Assembly (NCBI RefSeq): GCF_001645185.1
Contig: NZ_LXTQ01000011.1
Coordinates: 1 to 64,000, forward strand
DNA: 64,000 nt
Source of the DNA: Methylobacillus sp. MM3
GTDB taxonomy: Bacteria > Pseudomonadota > Gammaproteobacteria > Burkholderiales > Methylophilaceae
Direction: 5' to 3'
This document shows positions 55,441 to 63,628 of this stretch, piece after piece. The notes beneath the pieces are model-generated. The model saw only the letters and a list, made by a program, of their open reading frames with translations. It ran no database searches and had not been told where the DNA came from. Numbering within the stretch: the stretch's first letter is position 1; every line of letters begins with the position of its first letter. The position numbers and the translations under genes were made by a program.

Positions 55441-55477
55441 AAGCCAGGCACATTCTCCAGTGTGCTTGGCTTTTTTA
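55441..55477 (+). terminator. Rho-independent terminator downstream of the M48 gene
   Basis: AGCCAGGCACA and TGTGCTTGGCT pair as an 11-bp stem (one G-U) around an 8-base loop and are followed by six T on the plus strand. It lies 170 bases after the M48 stop, in a 344-base gap (55269-55612) that otherwise shows no gene. A short RNA could end here. Confidence 0.8.
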
Positions 55478-55546
55478 TACTGTCTGGGTTGGGCTACGAC
55501 GTTCCCCGGCCCGCGATCAGGCGGAGCCCGGCATCCGGCTTGAATA

Positions 55547-55573
55547 ACAAACGGCGCATTGCGCGCCGTTTGT
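55547..55573. terminator. GC-rich hairpin downstream of the beta-propeller gene
   Basis: ACAAACGGCGC and GCGCCGTTTGT pair as a perfect 11-bp stem around ATTGC. It lies 40 bases after the stop of the minus-strand beta-propeller gene, with only a weak T-rich tail (TTATTC). Confidence 0.5.
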
Positions 55574-55612
55574 AAATGATGGAAAGCCCTCGGCCTGGAG
55601 GGGGTGTTAAAG

Positions 55613-56689
55613 TTACGGCTTATCCAGACTGCCGATGGCTTTCGGATAAGTCACTACACCCCAGGGCGTGCTCTTGTCGCCGACGCGGCTCGTTACTTCC
55701 AGCTTGTCGGCATCGATCACCAGTACTTCGTCGGATTTTCCGCAAGCCATCAGGATTTGCTTGTCGTCCGGAGTGAAGGTGAAATGCCAGCAACGCTTCC
55801 CGGTCGGAATATCCTTGATTTTCTTGTAAGACCTGGCGTCGAATACTTGCAGGACGTTGGCCTTGGATGCCGCGACAAAAAGCCGCTTGCCGCTACGGTC
55901 GAACGATACGCCGTAGGGCGACTCGCCGGTATCCACTGCCTTTACCGGACTGAACTTGCCATCCAGCACCAGGAATTTGTTGCCGTATTCCAGCGTGGCG
56001 ATATAGGTGTTGCCGTCAGGCGAAATCTTGATGCCGCGCGGGCGGTCGCCGTACTTGTGCGTGTCGATGGTCTTCAGCAGCTTGCCGGACTTGAGGTCGT
56101 GCACTGTTACGGTGTTGTCCGCTTCGTTGGTCACGATCAGCTTTTTGCCGTCCTTTGAAAACTCGATACCTTCCGTTTCAGGGCCGCTCACAATTTCTCG
56201 AATGACCTTGCCCAGTTTCAAATCCACGACCGAAATGCGTGCCGGTTCGGCGCCTTCGTCGTCATCGTCCTCTTCCTCCACGGGAGCCGCGCCCGGCTTC
56301 GGAGGCGGGCCGCCCTTGGAACTGGGCTCGTAGGAAATGTACGCCTTGTCGCCCACCACCCGGACAAACTCCGGATTCTTGCCGATGGGAATCTGTTTCA
56401 CGACCTTGGCGGTCGCCGTGTCGATCACCGAGATATTGCCGTCGTCGCGGTTGGCGGTAATCAGGAACTTGCCGTCGGCCGTTACGCCGAGTCCGCGCGG
56501 GCCTTTCGCGCCCACGTCGATAGTGCCGGTGGTCTTCATGGTGGCAAGGTCGATGACGGTGACACCACCGCCCTGATTGGACACATATGCCACGCCTTGG
56601 CCGGCCGCCTGGGTAATGGAGGCCGATACCAGCCCAAAGGCGAGCAGCAGCGCGCTATGGAGCCTCCTGTTATTGCAGGGCAGTCTCAT
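55613..56689 (-). CDS. Exported YVTN-family beta-propeller protein (YncE-like)
   Basis: A 358-residue exported protein with a signal peptide (LLLAFGLVSASITQAAG) and about seven blades of the YVTN type (VAYVSNQGGGVTVIDLATMK, LITANRDDGNISVIDTATAK, LIVTNEADNTVTVHDLKSGK). Between blades is an insert with GGPPPKPG and the acidic run VEEEDDDDEGAE, which is absent from simple YncE proteins. These propellers bind ligands or DNA or act as scaffolds in the periplasm. Its upstream region has the dyads TCCCATATGGGA (56762) and GGGAAATCTTCCC (56793). Confidence 0.85.
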   Translation of the reverse strand: MRLPCNNRRLHSALLLAFGLVSASITQAAGQGVAYVSNQGGGVTVIDLATMKTTGTIDVGAKGPRGLGVTADGKFLITANRDDGNISVIDTATAKVVKQIPIGKNPEFVRVVGDKAYISYEPSSKGGPPPKPGAAPVEEEDDDDEGAEPARISVVDLKLGKVIREIVSGPETEGIEFSKDGKKLIVTNEADNTVTVHDLKSGKLLKTIDTHKYGDRPRGIKISPDGNTYIATLEYGNKFLVLDGKFSPVKAVDTGESPYGVSFDRSGKRLFVAASKANVLQVFDARSYKKIKDIPTGKRCWHFTFTPDDKQILMACGKSDEVLVIDADKLEVTSRVGDKSTPWGVVTYPKAIGSLDKP

Positions 56690-56792
56690 GGGTAGTTCTC
56701 CTGGGAAATTGATAGCCGGCGAAACGCCAAACCTGTTTCACCATACCGGCTCGCGCCGTGATCCCATATGGGAAAAATACTGAATGGGTGCC

Positions 56793-56805
56793 GGGAAATC
56801 TTCCC
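56793..56805. promoter_or_regulatory. GGGAAATCTTCCC dyad upstream of the beta-propeller gene
   Basis: A third member of the GGGAAA/TTTCCC group (one base off), about 105 bases before the propeller start codon. A separate palindrome TCCCATATGGGA lies at 56762-56773. Confidence 0.4.
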
Positions 56806-56862
56806 AAAGCATCTTTTGCTTGATTTACAGCGCGCTGGCGGAAGCTCATTGCCGCTGGTGAA

Positions 56863-57342
56863 TTATTCGGACGATGTTTTCGGGCGACGCAATTCATGCA
56901 CCATCAACGCCACGACCAGCCCGTTGATCAGCAATGCTGCAACGGCGAGTCCTGAGTGCGACGATACGATTTCTCGCAATTCGAAAGGCAGGTACATCGC
57001 GCCGCTAAGCGCCGCGAACCATTTGGCCCAGCGTTTTCCGTGCCACAGGCCGTAGGCTTCGATGAAGCGGACCAGCGCATATGCGCCGGCCCCGGCGGCG
57101 AGCATCCAAAGACGGACGTTCGCCAAGTCATGGACCAGCTTCAGGAAAATCGCCGGGTTGTCCTTGGCTGGATTCAGGTGCAGGTGCGCCACCAGCCGCT
57201 CGACCACATGCTGCCCCCCATGATGGATAAGAGCGACAACACTCAATCCTGCCAGCAGGACGACGGCACCTTTGGCTGCTTCGAACACTGCTACGGAAAG
57301 TAGCGGGCCGGTGGATTTCTCGTCTACAAAGATATCGTTCAA
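56863..57342 (-). CDS. DUF2127 family membrane protein
   Basis: A 159-residue membrane protein with about four helices (FEAAKGAVVLLAGLSVVALI, LWMLAAGAGAYALVRFIEAY, WFAALSGAMYLPFELREIV and a C-terminal VAALLINGLVVALMVHEL). The early AVFEAAKGAVVLL and the LVRFIEAYGLWHGKRWAKWF segment are typical of DUF2127, a family with no assigned function. It lies upstream of the propeller gene on the same strand, 173 bases away. Confidence 0.8.
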   Translation of the reverse strand: MNDIFVDEKSTGPLLSVAVFEAAKGAVVLLAGLSVVALIHHGGQHVVERLVAHLHLNPAKDNPAIFLKLVHDLANVRLWMLAAGAGAYALVRFIEAYGLWHGKRWAKWFAALSGAMYLPFELREIVSSHSGLAVAALLINGLVVALMVHELRRPKTSSE

Positions 57343-57377
57343 CCCTTTGATGCTTACAGAAGTGGGGTGCGCACGGC

Positions 57378-58409
57378 TTAAAGCACGTAAGGCAAGCTCA
57401 GCGGCTCAATCGGCGGACCGTCTGTGGCCTGACACCGCACTGGGCCGGCGTCCATGCTTTCCAGGCGTACTTCGTAAAGGAAATCATATCCGCCGTTGGG
57501 GCTGGGGGCAGCGCGTACGACCATGCCGACCGCTTCCGCGTTATCCGTGCCGTAGACGCTGCTGCCGGGAGCAGGTGCGGCATCGGCGGCAATGTGCCCG
57601 AGATGCATGCGCCGCTTCACCTTGCCCAGATAGTGTGTGCGTGCGACGATTTCCTGGCCGGTGTAGCAGCCTTTCTTGAAGTTGATGCCGCCCAGCACGT
57701 CCAGATTCAGCATTTGCGGGACAAATGCCTCCTGCGTGGCAGGCGTGATATCCGGGATGCCGGCCTGGATCTCATGCCATTCCCAGCCCTCGCTGCCGAC
57801 CGGTTCGCAATGCTTGCGGAGTGTCGTCCATATCTCGGCGGCGTGTTCCGGGCGGGTGAATATTTCGTAACGCATCGTAGTGCCGGGCAGACGGAGCAGG
57901 GTGGCGGTGCCGTGTTCCTGTAACTGGTGATGTTCTTCAGGCACGTTGCCGAAATGTGCTTTCAGTGCGATGGCGGCTTCGGTGCCGGCGATGCCGAAGC
58001 GGATGATCTCGTCCGTCTTGTCCTCGACCACAACCTTGGAGCGCAGCACGTACATTTTCAGGCGCTTCATCATCGCCTCCTTGAGTGCGCCGTTCATTTG
58101 CAGCTTAAAATGCCCTTGGTGCGCAAAGGCGAGGAAGATCGCCAGCAAACGGCCCTTGGGGTTGCAATAGCCGGCATAGTGGCTATTGCTGCCGTTGAGC
58201 AGTTTGACGTCATTGGTCACTTGGCCCTGAAGAAAGCTCTGGGCATCTTCGCCGCCGACCTGCAGCAGGCCGAGGTGCGAGAGATCGGCGATAATGTTGC
58301 GGTTGCCCGCGATTTTCGGTTCCTGCTCGGGATTCTGGAAATGCGCGACGCGGCCTTCGACGATGCTCGCGCCCTGCTGTGTAAGGAATTCCTGCCAGAT
58401 TGGGTGCAT
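57378..58409 (-). CDS. ygfZ: Folate-binding protein YgfZ (GcvT-like)
   Basis: A 343-residue tetrahydrofolate-binding protein that supports repair or assembly of certain Fe-S enzymes such as MiaB. The family motif KGCYTGQEIVAR with its functional Cys is present near residue 240, in the form K-G-C-Y-x-G-Q-E. The N-terminus has LSHLGLLQVGGEDAQSFLQG and GYCNPKGRLLAIF. ATG 58409 (MHPIWQEF) is chosen; the longer frame would run into the divergent ygfX-like gene. The 21-base gap to that gene means the two divergent promoters overlap the coding starts. Confidence 0.93.
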   Translation of the reverse strand: MHPIWQEFLTQQGASIVEGRVAHFQNPEQEPKIAGNRNIIADLSHLGLLQVGGEDAQSFLQGQVTNDVKLLNGSNSHYAGYCNPKGRLLAIFLAFAHQGHFKLQMNGALKEAMMKRLKMYVLRSKVVVEDKTDEIIRFGIAGTEAAIALKAHFGNVPEEHHQLQEHGTATLLRLPGTTMRYEIFTRPEHAAEIWTTLRKHCEPVGSEGWEWHEIQAGIPDITPATQEAFVPQMLNLDVLGGINFKKGCYTGQEIVARTHYLGKVKRRMHLGHIAADAAPAPGSSVYGTDNAEAVGMVVRAAPSPNGGYDFLYEVRLESMDAGPVRCQATDGPPIEPLSLPYVL

Positions 58410-58430
58410 GAAACGACTCCGGTAAATTTG

Positions 58431-58886
58431 ATGAATCATTATAGCTTGAAGCCCATCCGTCTCGCCTTGCGGCCCTCGCGTCAGCTGGCCGGTTTGCTGG
58501 GGGTGGCCGGCACTGCGGCATGCGCCGCGATTCTGTTGCTGCCTGCCTTGCCGTGGGTGAAGCTGATGCTGGCTGCTGTCGTTGCGGCAACCACGCTCTA
58601 CTACTTGGGCCATGACGCCTTGTTGCGCATGCCCGGCTCCATCGTGGCGCTGGAGGTGACGAGCAATGGCGCATTGCGATGCCTGTCGCGAAACGGCTTG
58701 TGGCTGGATGTGAGTGTGCGCGGCGACAGTTTCGTGACGCCCTGGCTGACCGTGCTTAACCTGACCGAGCCCGGAAAGCGGTTAGCGAAACGGGCGATTC
58801 TGCTTTCCGACAGCGGCGATGCCGATGTGTTCCGGTCGTTGCGCGTCTGGCTGCGTTGGGGAAGTCAGGCTTTTCCCGGGAAGTGA
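58431..58886 (+). CDS. YgfX-like membrane protein
   Basis: A 151-residue protein with two adjacent N-terminal membrane helices (LLGVAGTAACAAILLLPAL and VKLMLAAVVAATTLYYLGHD) and a small soluble C-terminal domain (GALRCLSRNGLWLDVSVRG, VFRSLRVWLRWG). This is the layout of YgfX/CptA, which lies beside ygfZ in many genomes. E. coli YgfX has been reported as a toxin and as an envelope protein; no sdhE-type partner is visible here. Its 3' end overlaps the convergent VWA gene by 22 bases. Confidence 0.75.
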   Translation: MNHYSLKPIRLALRPSRQLAGLLGVAGTAACAAILLLPALPWVKLMLAAVVAATTLYYLGHDALLRMPGSIVALEVTSNGALRCLSRNGLWLDVSVRGDSFVTPWLTVLNLTEPGKRLAKRAILLSDSGDADVFRSLRVWLRWGSQAFPGK

Positions 58887-59878
58887 AGTTTTCCACGCAG
58901 AACATGCAGATAATGCCGGGGGTGTTGTGGCACGTAAGCGGCTACCAGCATGAGTCCGGCCAGCGTCGCGAACAGCCAGTCGATTTTCATCGGCGCACGG
59001 TCGCGCCGCGCCGGTGGCTGTTCTTTGATTGCAGACAGGACGGCCGGCGTGCTGTCGCCGCGAATGTAGCGTGCCTTGATTTCCTTTGCCAGTTCTTGCA
59101 GGTATTTCTCGTCAAGTACTGAAAGGTAGCGTTCGTAATCCTGTGTGGCCACGGCGTTATCGCGCCGCCCGCGGGTTTCGTCGGAAACCTGGGCGATGCC
59201 GGGTTCGAGCTGATAGGTGTTTTCGGACCAATAACCGATGACCTTGTTGTTCTCGTCCATCTTTGGAACCGGCGTGGGTTCATCACTGCCTATGCCCACC
59301 AGCAGCCAGCCGCTGCCGCCTTGCCAGTTGGAAAGATCGGCCCGGTTGAAGGCATGCAGCATCGGCGCCTCTTCGCCATCCGTAAAAAACACCACGCGCG
59401 CCGGCTCAGGCAAGGCCTTCAGCGCCGCCGAGGCAGAGAGCATGCCGAAACCGAGGCGGCTGTTGCCGTGCCAGGCCTGACGCCATTCGATGTGCTCGAC
59501 CGTATCCTGAATCGCGTCGAAACTGGCGCACACTTCAACCGGATGGAATATCGTCGATACCACCACCCCGGCAAACAGCGCCACGCCGACGCGCGTGCCG
59601 CACGGCATGGAGCCAATCGCATCATGCAGCAGGCGGCGGGTATAAGCGATACGGCTGGTCTTCTTGCCGGCCATCTGCATGTCTTCCGTGTTCATGCTCT
59701 GGGTAATGTCCACCACAAACAGATAGGTGTGAATATCGCGCTGCACCGGAGCGGCAGGCCGAAATAAGGCAATGATCAGCAGCAGGAGCGCCGCCACGAG
59801 GAAAGCGACGTCGCGACGCCGGCGCAAGGTGTCGGTCAGGTTGCGCAACAGGGAAGTGATGCGGAGTGCGGCTGACAT
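58865..59878 (-). CDS. VWA-domain membrane protein, MxaL-like (second copy)
   Basis: A 337-residue protein with an N-terminal helix (DVAFLVAALLLLIIALFRPA), a von Willebrand factor A domain with a MIDAS-like start (VVDITQSMNTED) and TDGEEAP, and a C-terminal helix (WLFATLAGLMLVAAYVP). It is a clear paralogue of the gene at 59994-60995: both have QRDIxTYLxVVDITQSMNT, SRIAYTRRLLHD and RRDxAPMxID. MxaL-like proteins help insert calcium into methanol dehydrogenase; the partner here is unknown. It is the last gene of the mxa-like cluster. Confidence 0.82.
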   Translation of the reverse strand: MSAALRITSLLRNLTDTLRRRRDVAFLVAALLLLIIALFRPAAPVQRDIHTYLFVVDITQSMNTEDMQMAGKKTSRIAYTRRLLHDAIGSMPCGTRVGVALFAGVVVSTIFHPVEVCASFDAIQDTVEHIEWRQAWHGNSRLGFGMLSASAALKALPEPARVVFFTDGEEAPMLHAFNRADLSNWQGGSGWLLVGIGSDEPTPVPKMDENNKVIGYWSENTYQLEPGIAQVSDETRGRRDNAVATQDYERYLSVLDEKYLQELAKEIKARYIRGDSTPAVLSAIKEQPPARRDRAPMKIDWLFATLAGLMLVAAYVPQHPRHYLHVLRGKLHFPGKA

Positions 59879-59993
59879 GGACTCGATTTAACCATATTTT
59901 TATTATGGAAGGGTTGGTGTGGGCGGTATCCAGTATCAGCCAGAAGCCGTTTGCAGGATTGCTGGCCTCCGGGTTCTGCACAGCCCAGCAGTC

Positions 59994-60995
59994 CTAACCC
60001 GGATGGCGGAGGAGTTTATAGCGGTGCAGCAGCCTGCGTAGCAACTGCAGCGGGTGATGGGTGAAATAGGCGGCCAACAGCAGCAAGCCGGCCAGTCCTG
60101 CGAGTATGCGGTCGATTTCCATCGGCGCGATGTCGCGCCGCGCCGGCTTGAGACTGGTGATGGCCAATTGCACGCCGGCGATGCTGTCGCCGCGCACATA
60201 GTCGCTGCCTATCTCGGCAGAGTATTTTTTCAGATACTCTTCATCCAGCTTGGAGTATTGCCTTGAGCTGTCCATCAATGCCACGCCGTCGTCGCGCGCG
60301 CCGAAGTTCTGCTGCGAAATCTGCGCAACGCCGGGCTGCATCTGGAAGCTTTCCGCCGACCAGTAACCGAGCAATTTATTGTCTTCGTCGAACTTCGGAA
60401 TGGGGGCGCCTTTTTCGCTGCCGATGCCGACGACGAGCCAACCCTTGCCGCCCTGGAAATCCGTCAGCTCCAGGGTATTGAAAGCATGCAGACGCGGAGC
60501 TTCTTCGCCATCGGTGAGAAATACCACCTGCGCAGGTTCGCCCAACGTGCGCGTCAGGTGGGCGATGGACTGCGCGCCCTGGCGCAGCCGGCTATTGCCA
60601 GACCATGCCATGCGCCATTCCATGTGGGCGATGTTGTCTTGAATGGCGTCGAAATTGCGGCAGACCTCGATCGGACTGTACTGCAAGGCGGCGCTTGTCC
60701 CTGCAAAAAAGGCGAGACTGACGCGTGTGCCGCAAGGCATGCCGGAGACCAGGTCATGCAGCAGGCGGCGTGTGTAAGCGATGCGGCTGGTCGGCTTGCC
60801 ATCCACCATCATGTCTGCGGTATTCATGCTCTGGGTAATGTCCACTACCAGCAGATAGGTGTAGATGTCGCGCTGCACCTGCACCATCGGGCGCAGCAGC
60901 GCGAGCAGAAGCAGCAAGGTCGCTCCGCCCAGCAGCGCGAAATCGCGGTGGTGCTTCAGGTAGTCGATGAAAGTGCGCAGCTTGCTCACGATCAA
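59994..60995 (-). CDS. mxaL: VWA-domain membrane protein, MxaL-like (first copy)
   Basis: A 333-residue protein of the same plan as its downstream paralogue: helix (FALLGGATLLLLLALLRPMV), VWA domain (YLLVVDITQSMNTADMMVDG, LTDGEEAPRLH) and C-terminal helix (ILAGLAGLLLLAAYFTHHP). Order after an MxaK-like gene, with a four-base overlap, supports the MxaL name. The 115-base gap to the second copy holds nothing recognisable, so the duplication is not tightly packed. Confidence 0.82.
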   Translation of the reverse strand: MIVSKLRTFIDYLKHHRDFALLGGATLLLLLALLRPMVQVQRDIYTYLLVVDITQSMNTADMMVDGKPTSRIAYTRRLLHDLVSGMPCGTRVSLAFFAGTSAALQYSPIEVCRNFDAIQDNIAHMEWRMAWSGNSRLRQGAQSIAHLTRTLGEPAQVVFLTDGEEAPRLHAFNTLELTDFQGGKGWLVVGIGSEKGAPIPKFDEDNKLLGYWSAESFQMQPGVAQISQQNFGARDDGVALMDSSRQYSKLDEEYLKKYSAEIGSDYVRGDSIAGVQLAITSLKPARRDIAPMEIDRILAGLAGLLLLAAYFTHHPLQLLRRLLHRYKLLRHPG

Positions 60996-61528
60996 GGCAA
61001 CCCGACCGGAATATTGCCCATGATCAGCCCCGGTGAATCCGACTCGCCCACGCCCGGCGTCGGCTCGGACGGCAGCATGGTGAGTATGCGGTCGAGATTG
61101 TGGCGCGCATCCCAGTGATCGTTATCGAGACGCAGTGACTGCATGTAGGCGGTCTTGGCCTGTGTCAGCAGGTAAACGGCCTCGTCGCGCACGGTGAGGT
61201 CGCGGCCATTGATGGCCAGTCCACGCAGGAAAAAGATGTTGCCCAGGTTGTATTGCACCGCCGAGCGCTGACTGGGCGTGCCTTTTTCCGACAGCTGCAG
61301 AAAGAGCAGGGTGGAGTCCTGATAGCGACCACTCTTGCCCAGCCAGTAGGCGGCGGAAAACTTGGCCTCATCGGATTGGGTGTCCGTCACCGGCGTCTTG
61401 CCCGTCGATACCGCCTGGTTGAAGTTCTCGATCTGCCGGATGCGGTTGGCCTCCCATGCCGCCCACGCACCCGCTGCAGTCGCGGTGACAAGCAGAATGG
61501 CCGTCAGTTTTTTTGCACTCAGCGCCAT
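60992..61528 (-). CDS. mxaK: MxaK-like TPR membrane protein
   Basis: A 178-residue protein with an N-terminal membrane helix (LTAILLVTATAAGAWAAWEA) and a periplasmic helical part with TPR-like repeats (AAYWLGKSGRYQDSTLLFLQ, RSAVQYNLGNIFFLRGLAI, TAYMQSLRLDNDHWDARHNL). It ends with a Pro/Gly-rich tail (PTPGVGESDSPGLIMGNIP). This matches MxaK of the methanol dehydrogenase maturation set. It overlaps mxaC-like by ten bases and mxaL-like by four. Confidence 0.8.
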   Translation of the reverse strand: MALSAKKLTAILLVTATAAGAWAAWEANRIRQIENFNQAVSTGKTPVTDTQSDEAKFSAAYWLGKSGRYQDSTLLFLQLSEKGTPSQRSAVQYNLGNIFFLRGLAINGRDLTVRDEAVYLLTQAKTAYMQSLRLDNDHWDARHNLDRILTMLPSEPTPGVGESDSPGLIMGNIPVGLP

Positions 61529-62499
61529 GTTTTTACCTCTAGAAGTTTAATGCCCAGCAGTGCGGCAATCATCAGCGCAGCCAACGCGAAACAGTGCGAG
61601 GTGAAATCGTTGCCGGGAATCTGTTCCATGTAGCGGATGGGTTTCATTTCCTTGCGATTGATGTCGTCGATGGCCAACGCCAGCGATTGCGGGTCATCGG
61701 CCTCGTAGGGCTGGTAGCCGGAGCGCAGCGTCTTGAAGTACTGGTGCAGCTCGATGGAAGGCGGCAGCGGCTGATCCTCGGGCGGCTTGTATTCTTCGTC
61801 GAAAATGCTGATCGCGCCGGGTTGGCGCAATACGATCCAGTACAAGGTGACGTTCATGCGGTCCAGCCAGTCGCGGATTTTTTGCTGCGCATCGGTGCCC
61901 ATGCGTCCGGCACCGTCCGACAGCAGCACGAGCGCGCGTGAGCCCGAGTCCGGCGTCTTGGCGAACATTCCCAGTGCGGTGGTGAGACCGCTGCCGATAT
62001 TGGTCTGGAACAAGCCGGGACCGCCGGCGGCATCGATGGCGGCAAGAATAGCTTCGCGGCTCTGGGTGAGCGGCATTACGTACATCGCGGAATTGCTGAA
62101 CGTCACCATGCCGAACATGTCGTTCTTGCGCTGGCTGACGAAATCCGTGATCAGCCGTCGCGCCGCAGCGGATTTCGATTCGCCTGCCCGGCCGCTGATC
62201 ATCGCGCCGGAAAACGGATCGTCCATGCTCGCGCTACGGTCTATGGTCAGCACGATCTGCGCGCCTTCGCCGACCTTCTCTACCTTTTGCGCCGCGGTAT
62301 GCGGCCCGGCAATGCCGAGGATGATGAACAGCAGCGCCAGCGCGGCGAGTATCTTGAGCAACAGCCCCATCAGGTCGGAAAGCCGGTCGCGCGGCAGCAA
62401 CTGCGTCCAGGAATAGGTGCGGCTATGCGTGCGTTCCAGCAGCAGCGGCAACGCCGCCAATGGCAACAGGAAAAGAACCCAGTAGGTATTGAATAGCAT
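61519..62499 (-). CDS. mxaC: VWA-domain membrane protein, MxaC-like
   Basis: A 326-residue protein with BatA-type N-terminal helices (TYWVLFLLPLAALPLLLERT and ILAALALLFIILGIAGPHTA), a VWA domain with an intact MIDAS start (LTIDRSASMDDPF, that is D-x-S-x-S) and a final C-terminal helix (HCFALAALMIAALLGIKLLE). Position between MxaA- and MxaK-like genes supports MxaC. ATG 62499 (MLFNTYW) is chosen; the longer frame runs into a palindromic repeat. Confidence 0.83.
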   Translation of the reverse strand: MLFNTYWVLFLLPLAALPLLLERTHSRTYSWTQLLPRDRLSDLMGLLLKILAALALLFIILGIAGPHTAAQKVEKVGEGAQIVLTIDRSASMDDPFSGAMISGRAGESKSAAARRLITDFVSQRKNDMFGMVTFSNSAMYVMPLTQSREAILAAIDAAGGPGLFQTNIGSGLTTALGMFAKTPDSGSRALVLLSDGAGRMGTDAQQKIRDWLDRMNVTLYWIVLRQPGAISIFDEEYKPPEDQPLPPSIELHQYFKTLRSGYQPYEADDPQSLALAIDDINRKEMKPIRYMEQIPGNDFTSHCFALAALMIAALLGIKLLEVKTWR

Positions 62500-62522
62500 G
62501 GGATTAACTTTCCGGACAACCA

Positions 62523-62595
62523 GTAGCGCAGGCGTCCTCGCCTGCAATTTTTCCAGCCGATAACGGGGCCATGCAGGCGGGGGCGCCTGCGCTAC
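62523..62595. repeat. Palindromic GTAGCGCAGGCG repeat
   Basis: Arms 62523-62545 and 62573-62595 (23 bases each) are inverted complements with two mismatches, around a 27-base loop. They contain GTAGCGCAGGCG and CGCCTGCGCTAC. It fills the only sizeable gap inside the mxa-like cluster (between the MxaA- and MxaC-like genes). Similar GCGCAGGCG palindromes are common mobile-like intergenic repeats in bacteria. Confidence 0.8.
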
Positions 62596-62613
62596 CGATG
62601 GTCGGCGTCTTCA

Positions 62614-63627
62614 TCATTTAAGCCCGCGCTCGCAATCGCGGCAGCGACGGCAGAATTTGCGTAGCCACGCCATCGCGTCGCCATCGATGCCGTGCGGCGC
62701 GGTGGGTTCAAAAAATACCGTGCGCGACAACCCGAAAAACTGGTCGATCTCATGGCCCACCGGTGCAAACCCCGGCTTGCGCGACAGGAAAGCAGTTCTG
62801 TCGAACACGCTGTTCCCGGCCGTGACGTTAAACGCCTGGTGCAGACGCGAAACTCCATGCGACAGGCCCTCGGGCGTTGTCGGGAGTTTTTTCAGATCGC
62901 GGTAAGCGCGGGCGAAAGGGCCGCCCATGCGTGGCAGCCACGAGGAGGTGCCCAGCACGTAAAGAAGACCGAGGAGGGAGGCCGCCAGTATGCCCAATGC
63001 AACCCACAGCAGTTGGTGATGACGAGTGGCGTCCAGCGTCAGCGGACCGCGAAAGCCGCTCATGTCGCGTTCGACCACGACAGAACCGTATACCGCCAGA
63101 GGCGAAATGCGGAAGCTCCAGCTTGGGATGCGTATTTGGAAATTCTTGCCTTCGCCGCCGAATTTCACAAATTCGGCAGGGAGATTGGCCGGTTTGGCGA
63201 CGATGTTGTTGGTGAATACCTGATAGGAAAGATGCAGGGTATAGGTGGTGGTGTCGATGCCGCGAGTGGTTTCGAGCTTGACGTCGCGCACTTCGACGCC
63301 GCTGCCTTTGCCGCGGCGCTTTTTGTCGTTGCCGGCGATGGGCAGCGAGGTTTCAAGCAGAACGTAGGGTTTTTTCGCTTCCAGGATGATGGTGCGTTCC
63401 AGGATGTCGCCCACGCTATAACCGACGTCGCGTTGGGGCTCTATGGTTTTCACCGACACGCGCGGATCGACCGCGATGCCGTCCTCGGCAAAAGCCGGTG
63501 CCGATGCCAGTGCGACCAGCATGACGATAAAGCCGGTCAAACCGCCCAGGCGCCGGGCAAGCCCGAAAGTGAGAAATGGGATTCCGGGTGCGTTCGGCGT
63601 CTTGGCATTAGAAAAAAGTTTTTTCAT
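62614..63627 (-). CDS. mxaA: MxaA-like exported membrane protein
   Basis: A 337-residue protein with a signal sequence (LTGFIVMLVALASAPAFAED), a periplasmic beta-rich domain (VDPRVSVKTIEPQRDVGYSV, DILERTIILEAKKPYVLLET), one membrane helix near residue 210 (LLWVALGILAASLLGLLYVL) and a cytoplasmic tail with a Trp/Phe-rich region. The RDVGYSVGD start of the periplasmic part resembles MxaA. It lies one base after the DUF58 gene and before the MxaC-like gene, in mxa order. Confidence 0.78.
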   Translation of the reverse strand: MKKLFSNAKTPNAPGIPFLTFGLARRLGGLTGFIVMLVALASAPAFAEDGIAVDPRVSVKTIEPQRDVGYSVGDILERTIILEAKKPYVLLETSLPIAGNDKKRRGKGSGVEVRDVKLETTRGIDTTTYTLHLSYQVFTNNIVAKPANLPAEFVKFGGEGKNFQIRIPSWSFRISPLAVYGSVVVERDMSGFRGPLTLDATRHHQLLWVALGILAASLLGLLYVLGTSSWLPRMGGPFARAYRDLKKLPTTPEGLSHGVSRLHQAFNVTAGNSVFDRTAFLSRKPGFAPVGHEIDQFFGLSRTVFFEPTAPHGIDGDAMAWLRKFCRRCRDCERGLK

Positions 63628-63628
63628 A

